A DNA stretch of 64,000 nt from Gemmatimonadota bacterium (GTDB lineage: Bacteria > Gemmatimonadota > Gemmatimonadetes > Gemmatimonadales > GWC2-71-9). The notes under the pieces were generated by a model, which did no database searches, was not told the origin of the DNA, and worked only from the letters and a program-made list of their open reading frames with translations. The stretch covers positions 124,001 to 188,000 of the forward strand of contig JADKJZ010000001.1 in NCBI GenBank assembly GCA_016720805.1. Reading direction: 5' to 3'. Shown one piece after another: positions 1 through 8,037 of the stretch; the first letter of the stretch is position 1; each line of letters begins with the position of its first letter. Position numbers and translations under genes: made by a program.

Positions 1-216
1 GGCGATGTAGCGGTACCAGGCGTAGCCGGTGCCGTAGCCCCAGGGGGCCGCGGGGAAGGGGGCCCGAACCGAGACGATGGTGGCGTGCGGGTGCAGCATG
101 CGACCGAGCGGAAAGAGATCGCGCTCGTCACTCCCGCGGCCGTGCATCAGCACCAGCGCGGGCGCCTCGGGGTCGCCTTCGAGGGTCAGGGCGTGCAGGG
201 GGACGATGCTCGACAT
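1..216 (-). CDS. Phospholipase/carboxylesterase-family alpha/beta hydrolase (5' part only)
   Basis: The first 72 codons of a minus-strand gene are present; the rest lies beyond base 1. The start is ATG at 216. The peptide carries LVLMHGRGSDERDLFPLG at about residues 22-39, the oxyanion-hole region of the Abhydrolase_2 (phospholipase/carboxylesterase) family, followed by VSVRAPFPA, which is also typical of that family. The catalytic GxSxG, Asp and His would be in the missing part, so substrate cannot be judged. There is no signal peptide, so it is probably cytoplasmic. A TATCTT box lies about 26 bases upstream of the ATG. Confidence 0.75.
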   Translation of the reverse strand, partial: MSSIVPLHALTLEGDPEAPALVLMHGRGSDERDLFPLGRMLHPHATIVSVRAPFPAAPWGYGTGYAWYRYIA

Positions 217-242
217 GGGAGGCCTCGGTCTGGGGTGGGCCG

Positions 243-248
243 AAGATA
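243..248 (-). promoter_or_regulatory. -10-like box TATCTT upstream of the esterase gene
   Basis: TATCTT on the minus strand, 26 bases before the ATG at 216. The same hexamer precedes the genes starting at 2526 and 8038. No convincing -35 box is visible. Confidence 0.4.
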
Positions 249-343
249 GGTCGGTGCGCGGAATCGGCCAACGCACCGCCTTTCGCCTCGCCCCGGGGGC
301 GACTAGCTTTGCCCCCGTTCCTCGCGGGCAACCGAGGGGAGTC

Positions 344-417
<74 letters not shown>

Positions 418-426
418 TGTCATGAC

Positions 427-454
427 GCCCCGCCGATCTCACGATCGGCGGGGC
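427..454. terminator. Strong hairpin between tRNA-Pro and the convergent kinase gene
   Basis: A perfect 12-bp stem, 427-438 with 443-454, and a four-base loop. It sits 10 bases after the tRNA and 27 bases after the stop of the convergent kinase gene, so it can serve both. There is no long T run on either side. Confidence 0.65.
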
Positions 455-480
455 CTCGTCATTGCCGGACCCTGGTATCC

Positions 481-2526
481 TCACCCGCCGCGCTTGGCGA
501 GTTCCTTGGTGGCTTCGGTGTGGTTGCGGGAGGCCGCCTTGCGGAGCCATTCCATCCCCGCCGCCTCGTTCTTCGGCGTTCCCTTCCCCCGGAAGTAGGC
601 CTGCGCCGCCTGCCAGGCCGCCTCAGCCGATCCCTTGTCGCCCGCCTTCTTGTACCAGTCGAGCGCCTCGGCTTCGTTCTTGGTCACCCCACGGCCCTTG
701 GCGAGGAACTCGGCGAGCTTCTCCTGACTGGCCACGTCGCCCTGTTCCGCCGCGCGACGATACCAGAGCGCCGACTCCGCCTCGTCCTTCTTGATGCCGC
801 CGCCGTTCTCGAGCCGGAAGGCCAGGGTCTGCTGGGCGCGGAGGAGCCCGCCCGCGGCCGCCTCGCGCAGGAGCGCGATCGCCTCCCCCTGGTTCGCCTT
901 CGCCCCGCGACCGGCCTCCAGCAGGCGGGCGAGCGCCATCTTGGCCTCGAGGTCGCCACCGGAGCTCGCCTTCCGGTACCACTCGACCGCCTTGGCGGGA
1001 TCGGCGGTCACCCCGCTCCCGCGGTCGTAGAGTGAGCCGAGGATCCGCTGGGCCACCGCCGAACCGGCGGCCGCCTCGGTGGCGCAGGCGTTCGCCGCGC
1101 CGAGCCAGTCGCCGTTGGCGGCGGCTCGGCTGCAGCTCGGGCCGGTGGGGGCCTTGGTCGGGGCGGGCGCGGCGGTGACTACGGGAGGTGCGGCGGGAGT
1201 CGCTCCCTTGACGCCCGGCTTGGTCACCGGCGGCGTCTTCGGGGCGGCGGTTCCCCCGGCAGGCGCGGAGGTCGGCGGGGCGGCCGGTGGTGTGGTCGCG
1301 GCGCCCAGGGCCGCCCCAGACGCCGTCGGCTCCGGGGTGCCGACGGCGGAGGGCACCAGGGTCTCGTCGGTAGTCGTCTGGGCGGGACTGCCCTGAGAGA
1401 AGTACCAGCCCACCATCGCCAGAACCGCGACCACCCCCATCAGGATCGACGTCCGCCGTGACGACGCGGCCTTGCCGGGGGCGATCCCCGGTCCGGGCTT
1501 CGGTGCCAGGGTGAGGCTGCTGTCGCCCTCGAGCATGGCGGCGAATTCGCGCATCGACGGGAAGCGCTCGTTCGGCTCCTTCGCCATGGCGCGCTGAATC
1601 GCGACGTTGATCGGGCCGGGGAGGTCGGGCATCCGCTCGCCGAGCGGCTTCGGCTCACCCACCAGCTGCTGATAGAGCACGGCACGCGTCGACTCGCCGT
1701 CGAACGGCAGCGTGCCGCTGAGCATCCGGTAGCCGACGACCGCCAGCGAATACTGATCGCTGCGCGCGTCGATCGACTTGTCGCCGCAGGCCTGCTCGGG
1801 ACTCATGTACTGCGGCGTGCCGATGATGATGCCCGTGCTGGTGAGCCCTTCGCTCGGATCGCCATCGTCTCCGGCGCCGCCACCGACGACCTTCGCGATG
1901 CCGAAGTCCATGAGGAGGACCCGCTTCTCGGGCCCTTCGAGCATCACGTTTTCGGGCTTGATGTCGCGGTGGACAATGCCGGCGTCATGCGCGGCGGCCA
2001 GCCCGGAGCAGGCTTCGCGGAGGATCCGCTGCACCTCCTTCACCGGCATCGCGCCTTCGCGCTCCATCACCGTGCGCAGATTCTCGCCGACAATCAACGG
2101 CATGATGAGGTAGGCGAGCCCTTCGGCTTCGCCGACATCGTAGACCGGCACGATGTGCGGATGGCGCAGGTTGGCGATCGTCTCCGCTTCGCGGCGGAAG
2201 CGCATCACCAGGTCGGGCGAGAGGCCCAGGTCCGGGCGCAGCACCTTCACGGCGAGATCGCGCTTGAGTCGCAGGTCGCGCACGCGGAAGACCTCGGCGA
2301 AGCCACCGGCACCGATGCGATCCTGCAGCTCGTACCCAGGGCCGAGGGCGCGCCGCAACTTCTTGCGCAGCTCCGTCGGCCCGACGCCCGAGACGCCCAC
2401 GGCCACGCGCTCGCCGGTCTCCTTCATCATCCCGACCGGCGTCTCGGTGCCGCACACATAGCAATACGCCGCCATCCCCGGAAGCGGGGTCTGGCAGGTA
2501 GGGCAGGCGCGGGTGGGCTGGCTCAT
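481..2526 (-). CDS. Membrane Ser/Thr protein kinase with N-terminal zinc ribbon and C-terminal Sel1 repeats
   Basis: A 681-residue Hanks-type kinase. CPTC (8-11) and CYVC (22-25) make a zinc ribbon. The kinase domain runs from about 66 to 335, with GAGGFAEV glycine loop, AVKVL (Lys94), HRDIKPENVM, DFG and GTPQYMSPEQ activation segment, so all catalytic residues are present. One membrane segment follows near residue 360, then a long Ala/Pro/Thr-rich linker. About five Sel1-like repeats fill the C-terminus (from about residue 490), which should be outside the membrane. It probably phosphorylates cytoplasmic proteins in response to something bound by the Sel1 domain; ligand and targets are unknown. 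ATG at 2526 is the only start that keeps the zinc ribbon. The 3' end faces the tRNA-Pro gene. Confidence 0.9.
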   Translation of the reverse strand: MSQPTRACPTCQTPLPGMAAYCYVCGTETPVGMMKETGERVAVGVSGVGPTELRKKLRRALGPGYELQDRIGAGGFAEVFRVRDLRLKRDLAVKVLRPDLGLSPDLVMRFRREAETIANLRHPHIVPVYDVGEAEGLAYLIMPLIVGENLRTVMEREGAMPVKEVQRILREACSGLAAAHDAGIVHRDIKPENVMLEGPEKRVLLMDFGIAKVVGGGAGDDGDPSEGLTSTGIIIGTPQYMSPEQACGDKSIDARSDQYSLAVVGYRMLSGTLPFDGESTRAVLYQQLVGEPKPLGERMPDLPGPINVAIQRAMAKEPNERFPSMREFAAMLEGDSSLTLAPKPGPGIAPGKAASSRRTSILMGVVAVLAMVGWYFSQGSPAQTTTDETLVPSAVGTPEPTASGAALGAATTPPAAPPTSAPAGGTAAPKTPPVTKPGVKGATPAAPPVVTAAPAPTKAPTGPSCSRAAANGDWLGAANACATEAAAGSAVAQRILGSLYDRGSGVTADPAKAVEWYRKASSGGDLEAKMALARLLEAGRGAKANQGEAIALLREAAAGGLLRAQQTLAFRLENGGGIKKDEAESALWYRRAAEQGDVASQEKLAEFLAKGRGVTKNEAEALDWYKKAGDKGSAEAAWQAAQAYFRGKGTPKNEAAGMEWLRKAASRNHTEATKELAKRGG

Positions 2527-2557
2527 GGCGACTCAGGCGAGGAGGAGGCTACCCAGC

Positions 2558-2563
2558 AAGATA
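2558..2563 (-). promoter_or_regulatory. -10-like box TATCTT upstream of the kinase gene
   Basis: TATCTT on the minus strand, 31 bases before the ATG at 2526, identical to the boxes at 243-248 and 8021-8026. Confidence 0.4.
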
Positions 2564-2615
2564 TGGCGGTTCCCGAGTCGCTCAAAGGGATGGTGCGGTG
2601 GCGCCGCCGGAGGGG

Positions 2616-3956
2616 TCAGTCCGGGAGCTCCCCGGCGGAAGCCCCGGGGCGCGACGCAAAGAAGGTCGCTCGTCCCGCGCGGGCCGGAAAGGCGAGCAGG
2701 TAATGCTCCTTCCACGCGGCGAGGAATGCGGTGCTCTCGGCCTCCCGCACCAGTGCCCAGACGCTGCCGCCAAAGCCCGCGCCGAAGGCGGAAGCGGCGG
2801 CAGCCCCGAGTCGTCGTGCACTGCGCACCAATTGCACCGTCTCGGGGACCTGATTGGCCAGTACCGTTTCGGCGAGTTCCTGCGAGCGGTCCACGGCGCT
2901 GCCGATCGACTCGGGGTCGCCCTGCTGCAGCCGCTGCGTCACCGAGGGAATGATCGTCTCGCACTCCTCGGCGAACTGACCAAGCCGCGCGACGAGATCA
3001 TCCCCCTCGGCCGGGTGCTCCATGCGCACCGCCTGCGCGAGCGTCTCCCGTGCCTCGGGACCTGCCGCGAGGGCGGCCAGCAGCGAGTCCGGTGTCGTTC
3101 CGCTGATGCGACGCCAGGTCGCGAGCAGCAGCGTCAGCTGTCGGGCAAGACCGTTGTAGTGCTCCTGCACGGCGCCACCCTTCGCGGCGTGCACGCCGGA
3201 GACGCCGATCGCGAAGGTCCACCCCGCCGGCAATGCGACCTGTGCCTCGGGGGCGACGGGGAGGAAGCGATACTGGGCCAGGGCGCCGGGTGCGCAGCGG
3301 AGGATCGCCGTGTGGTCTTCGCTCCCGCCGTGCGTGCCCACGCCACGATCCGCCCCAAACGGCCCGAACACCTTGCCATTCTCCATGGCCCCGAGGTAAC
3401 CGGCGAGCGCATCCTGATCCGGAATCGCGTCGCCCCAGCCCGGCTGCTGTTCCATGCGGTTGAAGGCCGCGAGCGGGAGAAAAGTGGCGATCACCAAGGC
3501 GCTCGACGACGACAATCCTGACGCCGAGGGCAGCGACGAGATCAGCACCGCGTCCATCCCGGTGTGCGCCCCGGGGAAATCGCGGGCGAGGCGGCGGATC
3601 ACCGAGATCGGATAGTCGGACCATGCACCCGGCCGCGGCGGTACGTCGGCACGCAGCGGGAGGCGCAGCGTGGTGTGGCGCGAGGCATCGATCAGGCGCA
3701 CGATGCCGTCACGACGGGGGGAGGCGAGGATATGGAAGCCTCGCTCGACGGCGGCGAGCAACGATCGGCCGCCACCGTAGTCGGTATGCTTGCCGAGGAC
3801 CTCGATCCGTCCGGGGATCCACCACGCGCGGGCACGCGTCGGATCGCCGACCCGCCGTGCATACGCGGTGGCGACGACGGCGAACTGGCGCGCCGCATGC
3901 TCGGCGGCCTCGCCGGTGAGGCCGAGCGCCTCGATGCGACGCGGCCAGTCCTGCAT
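2616..3956 (-). CDS. GHMP-family sugar kinase, galactokinase-like
   Basis: 446 residues. The three GHMP signatures are present: PGRIEVLGKHTDYGGG near residue 48, LPSASGLSSSSAL near 150 (phosphate-binding loop) and GAGFGGSVWAL near 405. Galactokinases phosphorylate C1 of galactose with ATP. Here the canonical GEHTDY reads GKHTDY, replacing a Glu that contacts the sugar in characterised galactokinases, so the substrate may differ (N-acetylgalactosamine is plausible from the GH109 neighbour). The start ATG at 3956 overlaps the TGA of the upstream nucleotidyltransferase (TGATG), indicating translational coupling; a GTG sits one codon earlier. The open frame runs further upstream, but only because it overlaps that gene. 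It is the last gene of a four-gene operon. Confidence 0.85.
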   Translation of the reverse strand: MQDWPRRIEALGLTGEAAEHAARQFAVVATAYARRVGDPTRARAWWIPGRIEVLGKHTDYGGGRSLLAAVERGFHILASPRRDGIVRLIDASRHTTLRLPLRADVPPRPGAWSDYPISVIRRLARDFPGAHTGMDAVLISSLPSASGLSSSSALVIATFLPLAAFNRMEQQPGWGDAIPDQDALAGYLGAMENGKVFGPFGADRGVGTHGGSEDHTAILRCAPGALAQYRFLPVAPEAQVALPAGWTFAIGVSGVHAAKGGAVQEHYNGLARQLTLLLATWRRISGTTPDSLLAALAAGPEARETLAQAVRMEHPAEGDDLVARLGQFAEECETIIPSVTQRLQQGDPESIGSAVDRSQELAETVLANQVPETVQLVRSARRLGAAAASAFGAGFGGSVWALVREAESTAFLAAWKEHYLLAFPARAGRATFFASRPGASAGELPD

Positions 3957-4780
3957 CACGGCGCGCACTGCGCGGTGGCAAGCGCGGCCGCCACGGCGGC
4001 GATGTCGTCCTGCCGCGAGAGATCGAGCACGCCGGCGCGCATGGTGACCGCCTGCAATCGCGTTCCGCGTCCGATCGCCAGCGTCACCGCCGTGGGCAGC
4101 TCGAGCTCGCCACGCGGCGACGGCGTCACGTCGTGACACGCCGCAAAGAGCGACTGGTCGAGTCGAAAGAGATTCATGCTCACCCACGGCGTCGGCCCGG
4201 CGGCCGCGAGCGTGGCCGGGTCCGGCTTCTCGATGATGGCGGCCACGCTGCCGTCCTCGCGAAGGGTGAGGATCGCGAACGACGCGATCCGCCCTGCCTC
4301 GATGTTCCCCTGGCGCACCAGGGCCTCGGGGTCGAAGGCCACGAGGCCCGGCCCGCCAAGGCGCACCAGCGCCTGAATGGCGGCGACCGGATAGAGGTTG
4401 TCGGCGTTGAGCACCAGCACGTCCCGACCAGCAGCCCACGACTCGGCGGCGAGCACCGCGTCGGCCGTGCCCCGGGGCTCGGCCTGGATGGCCCAGGCCA
4501 ATCGCACCCGGGTCGGGGGATGCGCCGTGTAGTGGGCGCGGATGGCGGCGTGGTCCGGTGCGACGACGAGACAGACGTCGGTGATGCCGCCATCGGCAAG
4601 CGACGAGAGGACGTGGTCGAGGAACGGTCGACCGGCGTCATCGGGGATCATCCCCTTGAGGCCGGCCGCCGCGGCAGCGGCCTGCCGGGGATCGAGCGCC
4701 ACCCCCTCGGCAGGGCGGCGCATGCGGCTGCCGAGTCCGCGCGCGAGAACGACGGCGGCGGTCGCGGCCGCGACGGTCAT
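3956..4780 (-). CDS. Sugar-phosphate nucleotidyltransferase
   Basis: 274 residues of the NTP_transferase fold. ARGLGSRM near residue 13 corresponds to the GxGxR nucleotide-binding loop, VLNADN near 120 to the metal-binding Asp region, and IIEKPDP near 190 to the conserved EKP motif. Such enzymes join a sugar 1-phosphate to NTP to make an NDP-sugar and pyrophosphate. ATG at 4780 overlaps the symporter stop as ATGA, and its own TGA overlaps the next start. Between a symporter and a GHMP kinase, it would activate the sugar 1-phosphate the kinase makes. The exact sugar and nucleotide cannot be read from the sequence. Confidence 0.82.
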   Translation of the reverse strand: MTVAAATAAVVLARGLGSRMRRPAEGVALDPRQAAAAAAGLKGMIPDDAGRPFLDHVLSSLADGGITDVCLVVAPDHAAIRAHYTAHPPTRVRLAWAIQAEPRGTADAVLAAESWAAGRDVLVLNADNLYPVAAIQALVRLGGPGLVAFDPEALVRQGNIEAGRIASFAILTLREDGSVAAIIEKPDPATLAAAGPTPWVSMNLFRLDQSLFAACHDVTPSPRGELELPTAVTLAIGRGTRLQAVTMRAGVLDLSRQDDIAAVAAALATAQCAP

Positions 4781-6552
4781 GACTCCACCGGACTCGCGCT
4801 CCACATCTTCGGCACGATCCGGAGCAGCACCCCGGCGCTGATCACGAAGACGGTGATCCAGAAGGCGGCGGTGCGGGTGTGGCCATAGATCAGCGAGCCG
4901 GTGCCGAAGAGCGCGCCATAGACCATGAAGCAGCCGAACATCCAGGCAAGAAAGGCCTGCGGCAGGGAATCGGGCGACGCCGGCAGCCCGGTCTCCGCCC
5001 GGATGGACTCCCAGCCCGGACCGGCCGGGCGCACCTTCCGATAGAACGCGAGCAGCACGTTCCGGTCGGTCGGCGCCGTGACGATCGCCGTGGTGACCCA
5101 GACTGCGGTGGTGACGGCGATGGTGAGCAACAGCGAGATGTGCGCCGGAATCTGCATCCCCATCTTGTTCGCGATGAAGAAGCCGAGGGCGACGACGAAC
5201 GAGGAGATCATCGCGGTGATCTCGCACCAGGCGTTGATGCGCCACCAGAACCAGCGCAGCAGGTAGATCAGACCGGTGCCGGCACCGATCGACAGCAGCA
5301 ACTGGAACGACTCGGCCGCCGTGTCGAGCGCGTAGGTGAGCAGTCCGGCGACGATCATCAGGGCCGCCGTGATCCAGCGGCCGACGCCGACGTAGTGCGC
5401 CTCGGTGGCGTCGGTCTTCACGAAGCGGCGGTAGAAGTCGTGCACCAGGTACGACGAACCCCAGTTCAGGTGCGTCACCAGTGTCGACACGTAGGCGGCC
5501 AGCATCCCGGCGATCATCAGGCCGAGGAATCCGTGCGGCAGGAACTTGAGCATCGCCGGATAGGCGAGGTCATGGCCGATCAGCCGCGGGTCGACATTCG
5601 GAAAGGCGACCTGGATCGATTCGAGGGTCGGGAAGACCAGAATTGACGCGAGCGCGACGATGATCCAGGGCCACGAGCGCAAGGCGTAATGCGCCACGTT
5701 GAACAGCAGGGTGCCGCCGAGGGCGTCGCGCTCGGACTTCGCCGCGAGCATCCGCTGGGCGATGTACGACCCGCCGCCCGGTTCAGCCCCCGGATACCAG
5801 ACCGACCACCATTGGAGCGTGAGCGGAATCACGAACAATGTCAGCGTCAGCGGCCAGTTGCTGAAGTCCGGCACCAGCGAGAGCGTCGACTCGGGCAACT
5901 TGGCCACCAGCCCGGCCATGCCGCCGACCTCCGGCTGCTTGAGCGCGAAGTACATCGCCGAGAAGGCGCCGGTCATCGCGATGCCGAACTGGATGAAGTC
6001 GACGACGAGGACGCCCCAGAGCCCCGAGCTCGCCGCGAAGGCGACGTTGAGGACGCCGCAGATCACCAGCGTCTGCCACATCGGCCAGCCGAGGACGATC
6101 GAGGCGATCTTCGCGGCGGCGAGGTTGACCGACGCCATGATGAAGCAGTTGAAGAAGAGGCCGAGATAGACCGCCCGGAAGCCGCGCACGAGCGTCGCGG
6201 CGCGACCGCTGTAGCGCAGCTCGTAGAACTCGAGGTCGGTGAGGACGCCGCTTCGCCGCCAGAGCCGCGCGAAGAAGAAGACCGTCGCCATCCCGGTGAG
6301 CAGGAAGGCCCACCACTGCCAGTTGCTGGCGACGCCGCCGGTCCGCACGAAGTTGGTGACGAGGTTCGGCGTGTCGGTGCTGAAGGTGGTGGCCACCATC
6401 GAGACACCGATCAGCCACCACGGCGCCGACTGCCCCGACGTGAAGAATTCCGCGGTGCTCGAGCCGGCGCGCTTCGCCAGCAGGATGGGCGGGATCGCGC
6501 AGATGACGATGGAGGCGAGCACGATCCCCCAGTCGAGCAGGGTCGGATTCAC
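4777..6552 (-). CDS. Sodium:solute symporter (SSS family), probable sugar transporter
   Basis: About 591 residues with roughly 14 hydrophobic segments, consistent with SSS/SLC5 transporters. Recognisable pieces are STAEFFTSGQSAPWW after the first helix, TFSTDTPNLVTNF (the sodium-site region), and SYLVHDFYRRF. It would import a substrate with sodium across the inner membrane. I take GTG at 6552 as the start because it overlaps the upstream TGA as GTGA; the frame is open further upstream but there it overlaps the preceding gene. Its stop overlaps the nucleotidyltransferase ATG. The operon context points to a hexose or N-acetylhexosamine as substrate. Confidence 0.87.
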   Translation of the reverse strand: MNPTLLDWGIVLASIVICAIPPILLAKRAGSSTAEFFTSGQSAPWWLIGVSMVATTFSTDTPNLVTNFVRTGGVASNWQWWAFLLTGMATVFFFARLWRRSGVLTDLEFYELRYSGRAATLVRGFRAVYLGLFFNCFIMASVNLAAAKIASIVLGWPMWQTLVICGVLNVAFAASSGLWGVLVVDFIQFGIAMTGAFSAMYFALKQPEVGGMAGLVAKLPESTLSLVPDFSNWPLTLTLFVIPLTLQWWSVWYPGAEPGGGSYIAQRMLAAKSERDALGGTLLFNVAHYALRSWPWIIVALASILVFPTLESIQVAFPNVDPRLIGHDLAYPAMLKFLPHGFLGLMIAGMLAAYVSTLVTHLNWGSSYLVHDFYRRFVKTDATEAHYVGVGRWITAALMIVAGLLTYALDTAAESFQLLLSIGAGTGLIYLLRWFWWRINAWCEITAMISSFVVALGFFIANKMGMQIPAHISLLLTIAVTTAVWVTTAIVTAPTDRNVLLAFYRKVRPAGPGWESIRAETGLPASPDSLPQAFLAWMFGCFMVYGALFGTGSLIYGHTRTAAFWITVFVISAGVLLRIVPKMWSASPVES

Positions 6553-7919
6553 GCGCCCGTCCGTGGCCGCTGCCAGGCGCCGTTGGAGAAGTCGGGGAAC
6601 TTCATCGGTGCGCTGCCCTTGGCGAGTGACGCCTCCGAGAGCGGCCACGGTGCGCTCCACGCCGCCGCATCATAGACGTCGAAGTCGGGCGGCAGGCCCT
6701 CGCGCATGCACTCGACCAGTCGGAACGCCATGATGTAGTCCATGCCGCCGTGGCCGCCCTTCTGCCGCGCGATGGCACCGACGCGCTGCCAGAGCGGGTG
6801 CGTGTGCTCCGCCTTGAAGCCGTCGACCGGCTTGAAGGATTCCCCGCCCGGCTGCCCGTCGAGGTAGATGCGGCCCGGGTAGTCCTTGAAGACACCCTTG
6901 GTGCCGCGGACGGAGTTGAGGCGGTCGTACGGCGTCGGGAGCGTGACGCAGTGCTGGAGCAGGATGGTCTTGCCGCGCATCGTCTTGATCAGCGACGAGT
7001 TGATGTCGCCCGCCGTGTACTTCTCCTGCCACTTCGGCGAGTCCTTCGGCACCTTCGCCTCGCGCCACTGCGAGAGCCCGCGCTCGGGCGTCGACATCGA
7101 GACGAGGTAGTCGAAGCGATCGCCCTTGTGGATGTCGAGATACCACGACACCGGGCCGAGGCCGTGCGTCGGATAGAAGTTGCCGTCGCGATTGGTGTGC
7201 GGCTTCCGGCGCCACAGCCCTTCATCGCGATCCTCGAAGAGGATGCCGCGCAGGTCGTGGATGTAGGCGGCCTCGGCGTAGAGGATCTCGCCGAAGAGTC
7301 CCTTCTTCACCATCGTGTCGACCAGCATCTCGTTGAAGTCGTAGCAGCAGTTCTCCATCATCAGGCAGTGCTTCCGCGTCTGCTCCGAGGTGCGGACCAG
7401 TTCCCAGCACTCGGCGAGCGACGTCGCGGCCGGCACTTCGGTGGCGGCGTGCTTGCCGGCCTTCATTGCCGCGAGGCAGACCGGCGTGTGCCAGGGCCAT
7501 GGCGTGGCCGTGTACACGATGTCGATGTCGTCGCGCTTCACCAGTTCCTCGAACGCACGCTCGCCGTTGCTGTACGTCGCGGGGGCGGGCTGGCCGGCGT
7601 CGGTGACGCGCTTGGCGGCGCGTGCCACCTTCGCGGGGACGATGTCGCAGAGCGCGGTGATCTGCACGCCATCGACGGCCAGCAGTTCGCCGAGGACCGA
7701 GCTGCCGCGAAGCCCGGTACCGACGATCGCCACCCGCACCTTGGCATGGCGAGCGAACGGCACGCCCATCATCGTCGCCGCCGCGGGCGTCGTCTGGGGG
7801 GGTGGCGTCGGGGTCGCGTGGCTCTCGGTGCTGGAAACGGCGATCGCGGCGCTGGCGGCGCCAGCAGCCTTGAGCAGGTCGCGCCGGGAGAGCGGCGCGT
7901 CGGCAGGTCCGTGCGGCAT
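6549..7919 (-). CDS. Tat-exported Gfo/Idh/MocA oxidoreductase, GH109-like (alpha-N-acetylgalactosaminidase type)
   Basis: 456 residues. An N-terminal twin-arginine signal (SRRDLLKAAGAASAA) predicts folded export. The Rossmann loop VAIVGTGLRG follows at about residue 62, then ATPWPWHTP, MENCCYDF, THGLGPVSWY and GGHGGMDY, a set typical of GH109 enzymes, which use tightly bound NAD to cleave alpha-N-acetylgalactosamine by an oxidation-elimination mechanism. ATG at 7919 is chosen because it gives the complete Tat signal. It is the first gene of the operon with symporter, nucleotidyltransferase and kinase, so the enzyme may release the sugar that the others import and activate. A plain Gfo/Idh dehydrogenase of unknown substrate is the alternative. 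Confidence 0.85.
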   Translation of the reverse strand: MPHGPADAPLSRRDLLKAAGAASAAIAVSSTESHATPTPPPQTTPAAATMMGVPFARHAKVRVAIVGTGLRGSSVLGELLAVDGVQITALCDIVPAKVARAAKRVTDAGQPAPATYSNGERAFEELVKRDDIDIVYTATPWPWHTPVCLAAMKAGKHAATEVPAATSLAECWELVRTSEQTRKHCLMMENCCYDFNEMLVDTMVKKGLFGEILYAEAAYIHDLRGILFEDRDEGLWRRKPHTNRDGNFYPTHGLGPVSWYLDIHKGDRFDYLVSMSTPERGLSQWREAKVPKDSPKWQEKYTAGDINSSLIKTMRGKTILLQHCVTLPTPYDRLNSVRGTKGVFKDYPGRIYLDGQPGGESFKPVDGFKAEHTHPLWQRVGAIARQKGGHGGMDYIMAFRLVECMREGLPPDFDVYDAAAWSAPWPLSEASLAKGSAPMKFPDFSNGAWQRPRTGA

Positions 7920-7974
7920 CTGGAAGTCTCGGCTTGGAAGGGGACGCCCCGGCGCGGTGCCCGGAGCCGCACGG

Positions 7975-7980
7975 ATTGTA
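7975..7980 (-). promoter_or_regulatory. -10-like box TACAAT for the GH109 operon
   Basis: TACAAT on the minus strand, 55 bases upstream of the ATG at 7919, inside the 118-base divergent region. No clear -35 box. Confidence 0.35.
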
Positions 7981-8020
7981 GCGGGACGCCACGCCCGGCG
8001 CGAGGTGCCCGATGTCGTCC

Positions 8021-8026
8021 TATCTT
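8021..8026 (+). promoter_or_regulatory. -10-like box TATCTT for the permease gene
   Basis: TATCTT ends 11 bases before the ATG at 8038, so the leader is very short. Same hexamer as at 243 and 2558. Confidence 0.42.
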
Positions 8027-8037
8027 TGGGATACCCC

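Noticed and set aside
2616..4439. Longer version of the GHMP kinase (607 codons)
   Set aside because: The extension overlaps the nucleotidyltransferase; the TGATG start at 3956 matches the family length.
3956..5245. Longer version of the nucleotidyltransferase (429 codons)
   Set aside because: The extra N-terminus overlaps the symporter in another frame; the ATGA start at 4780 fits the family.
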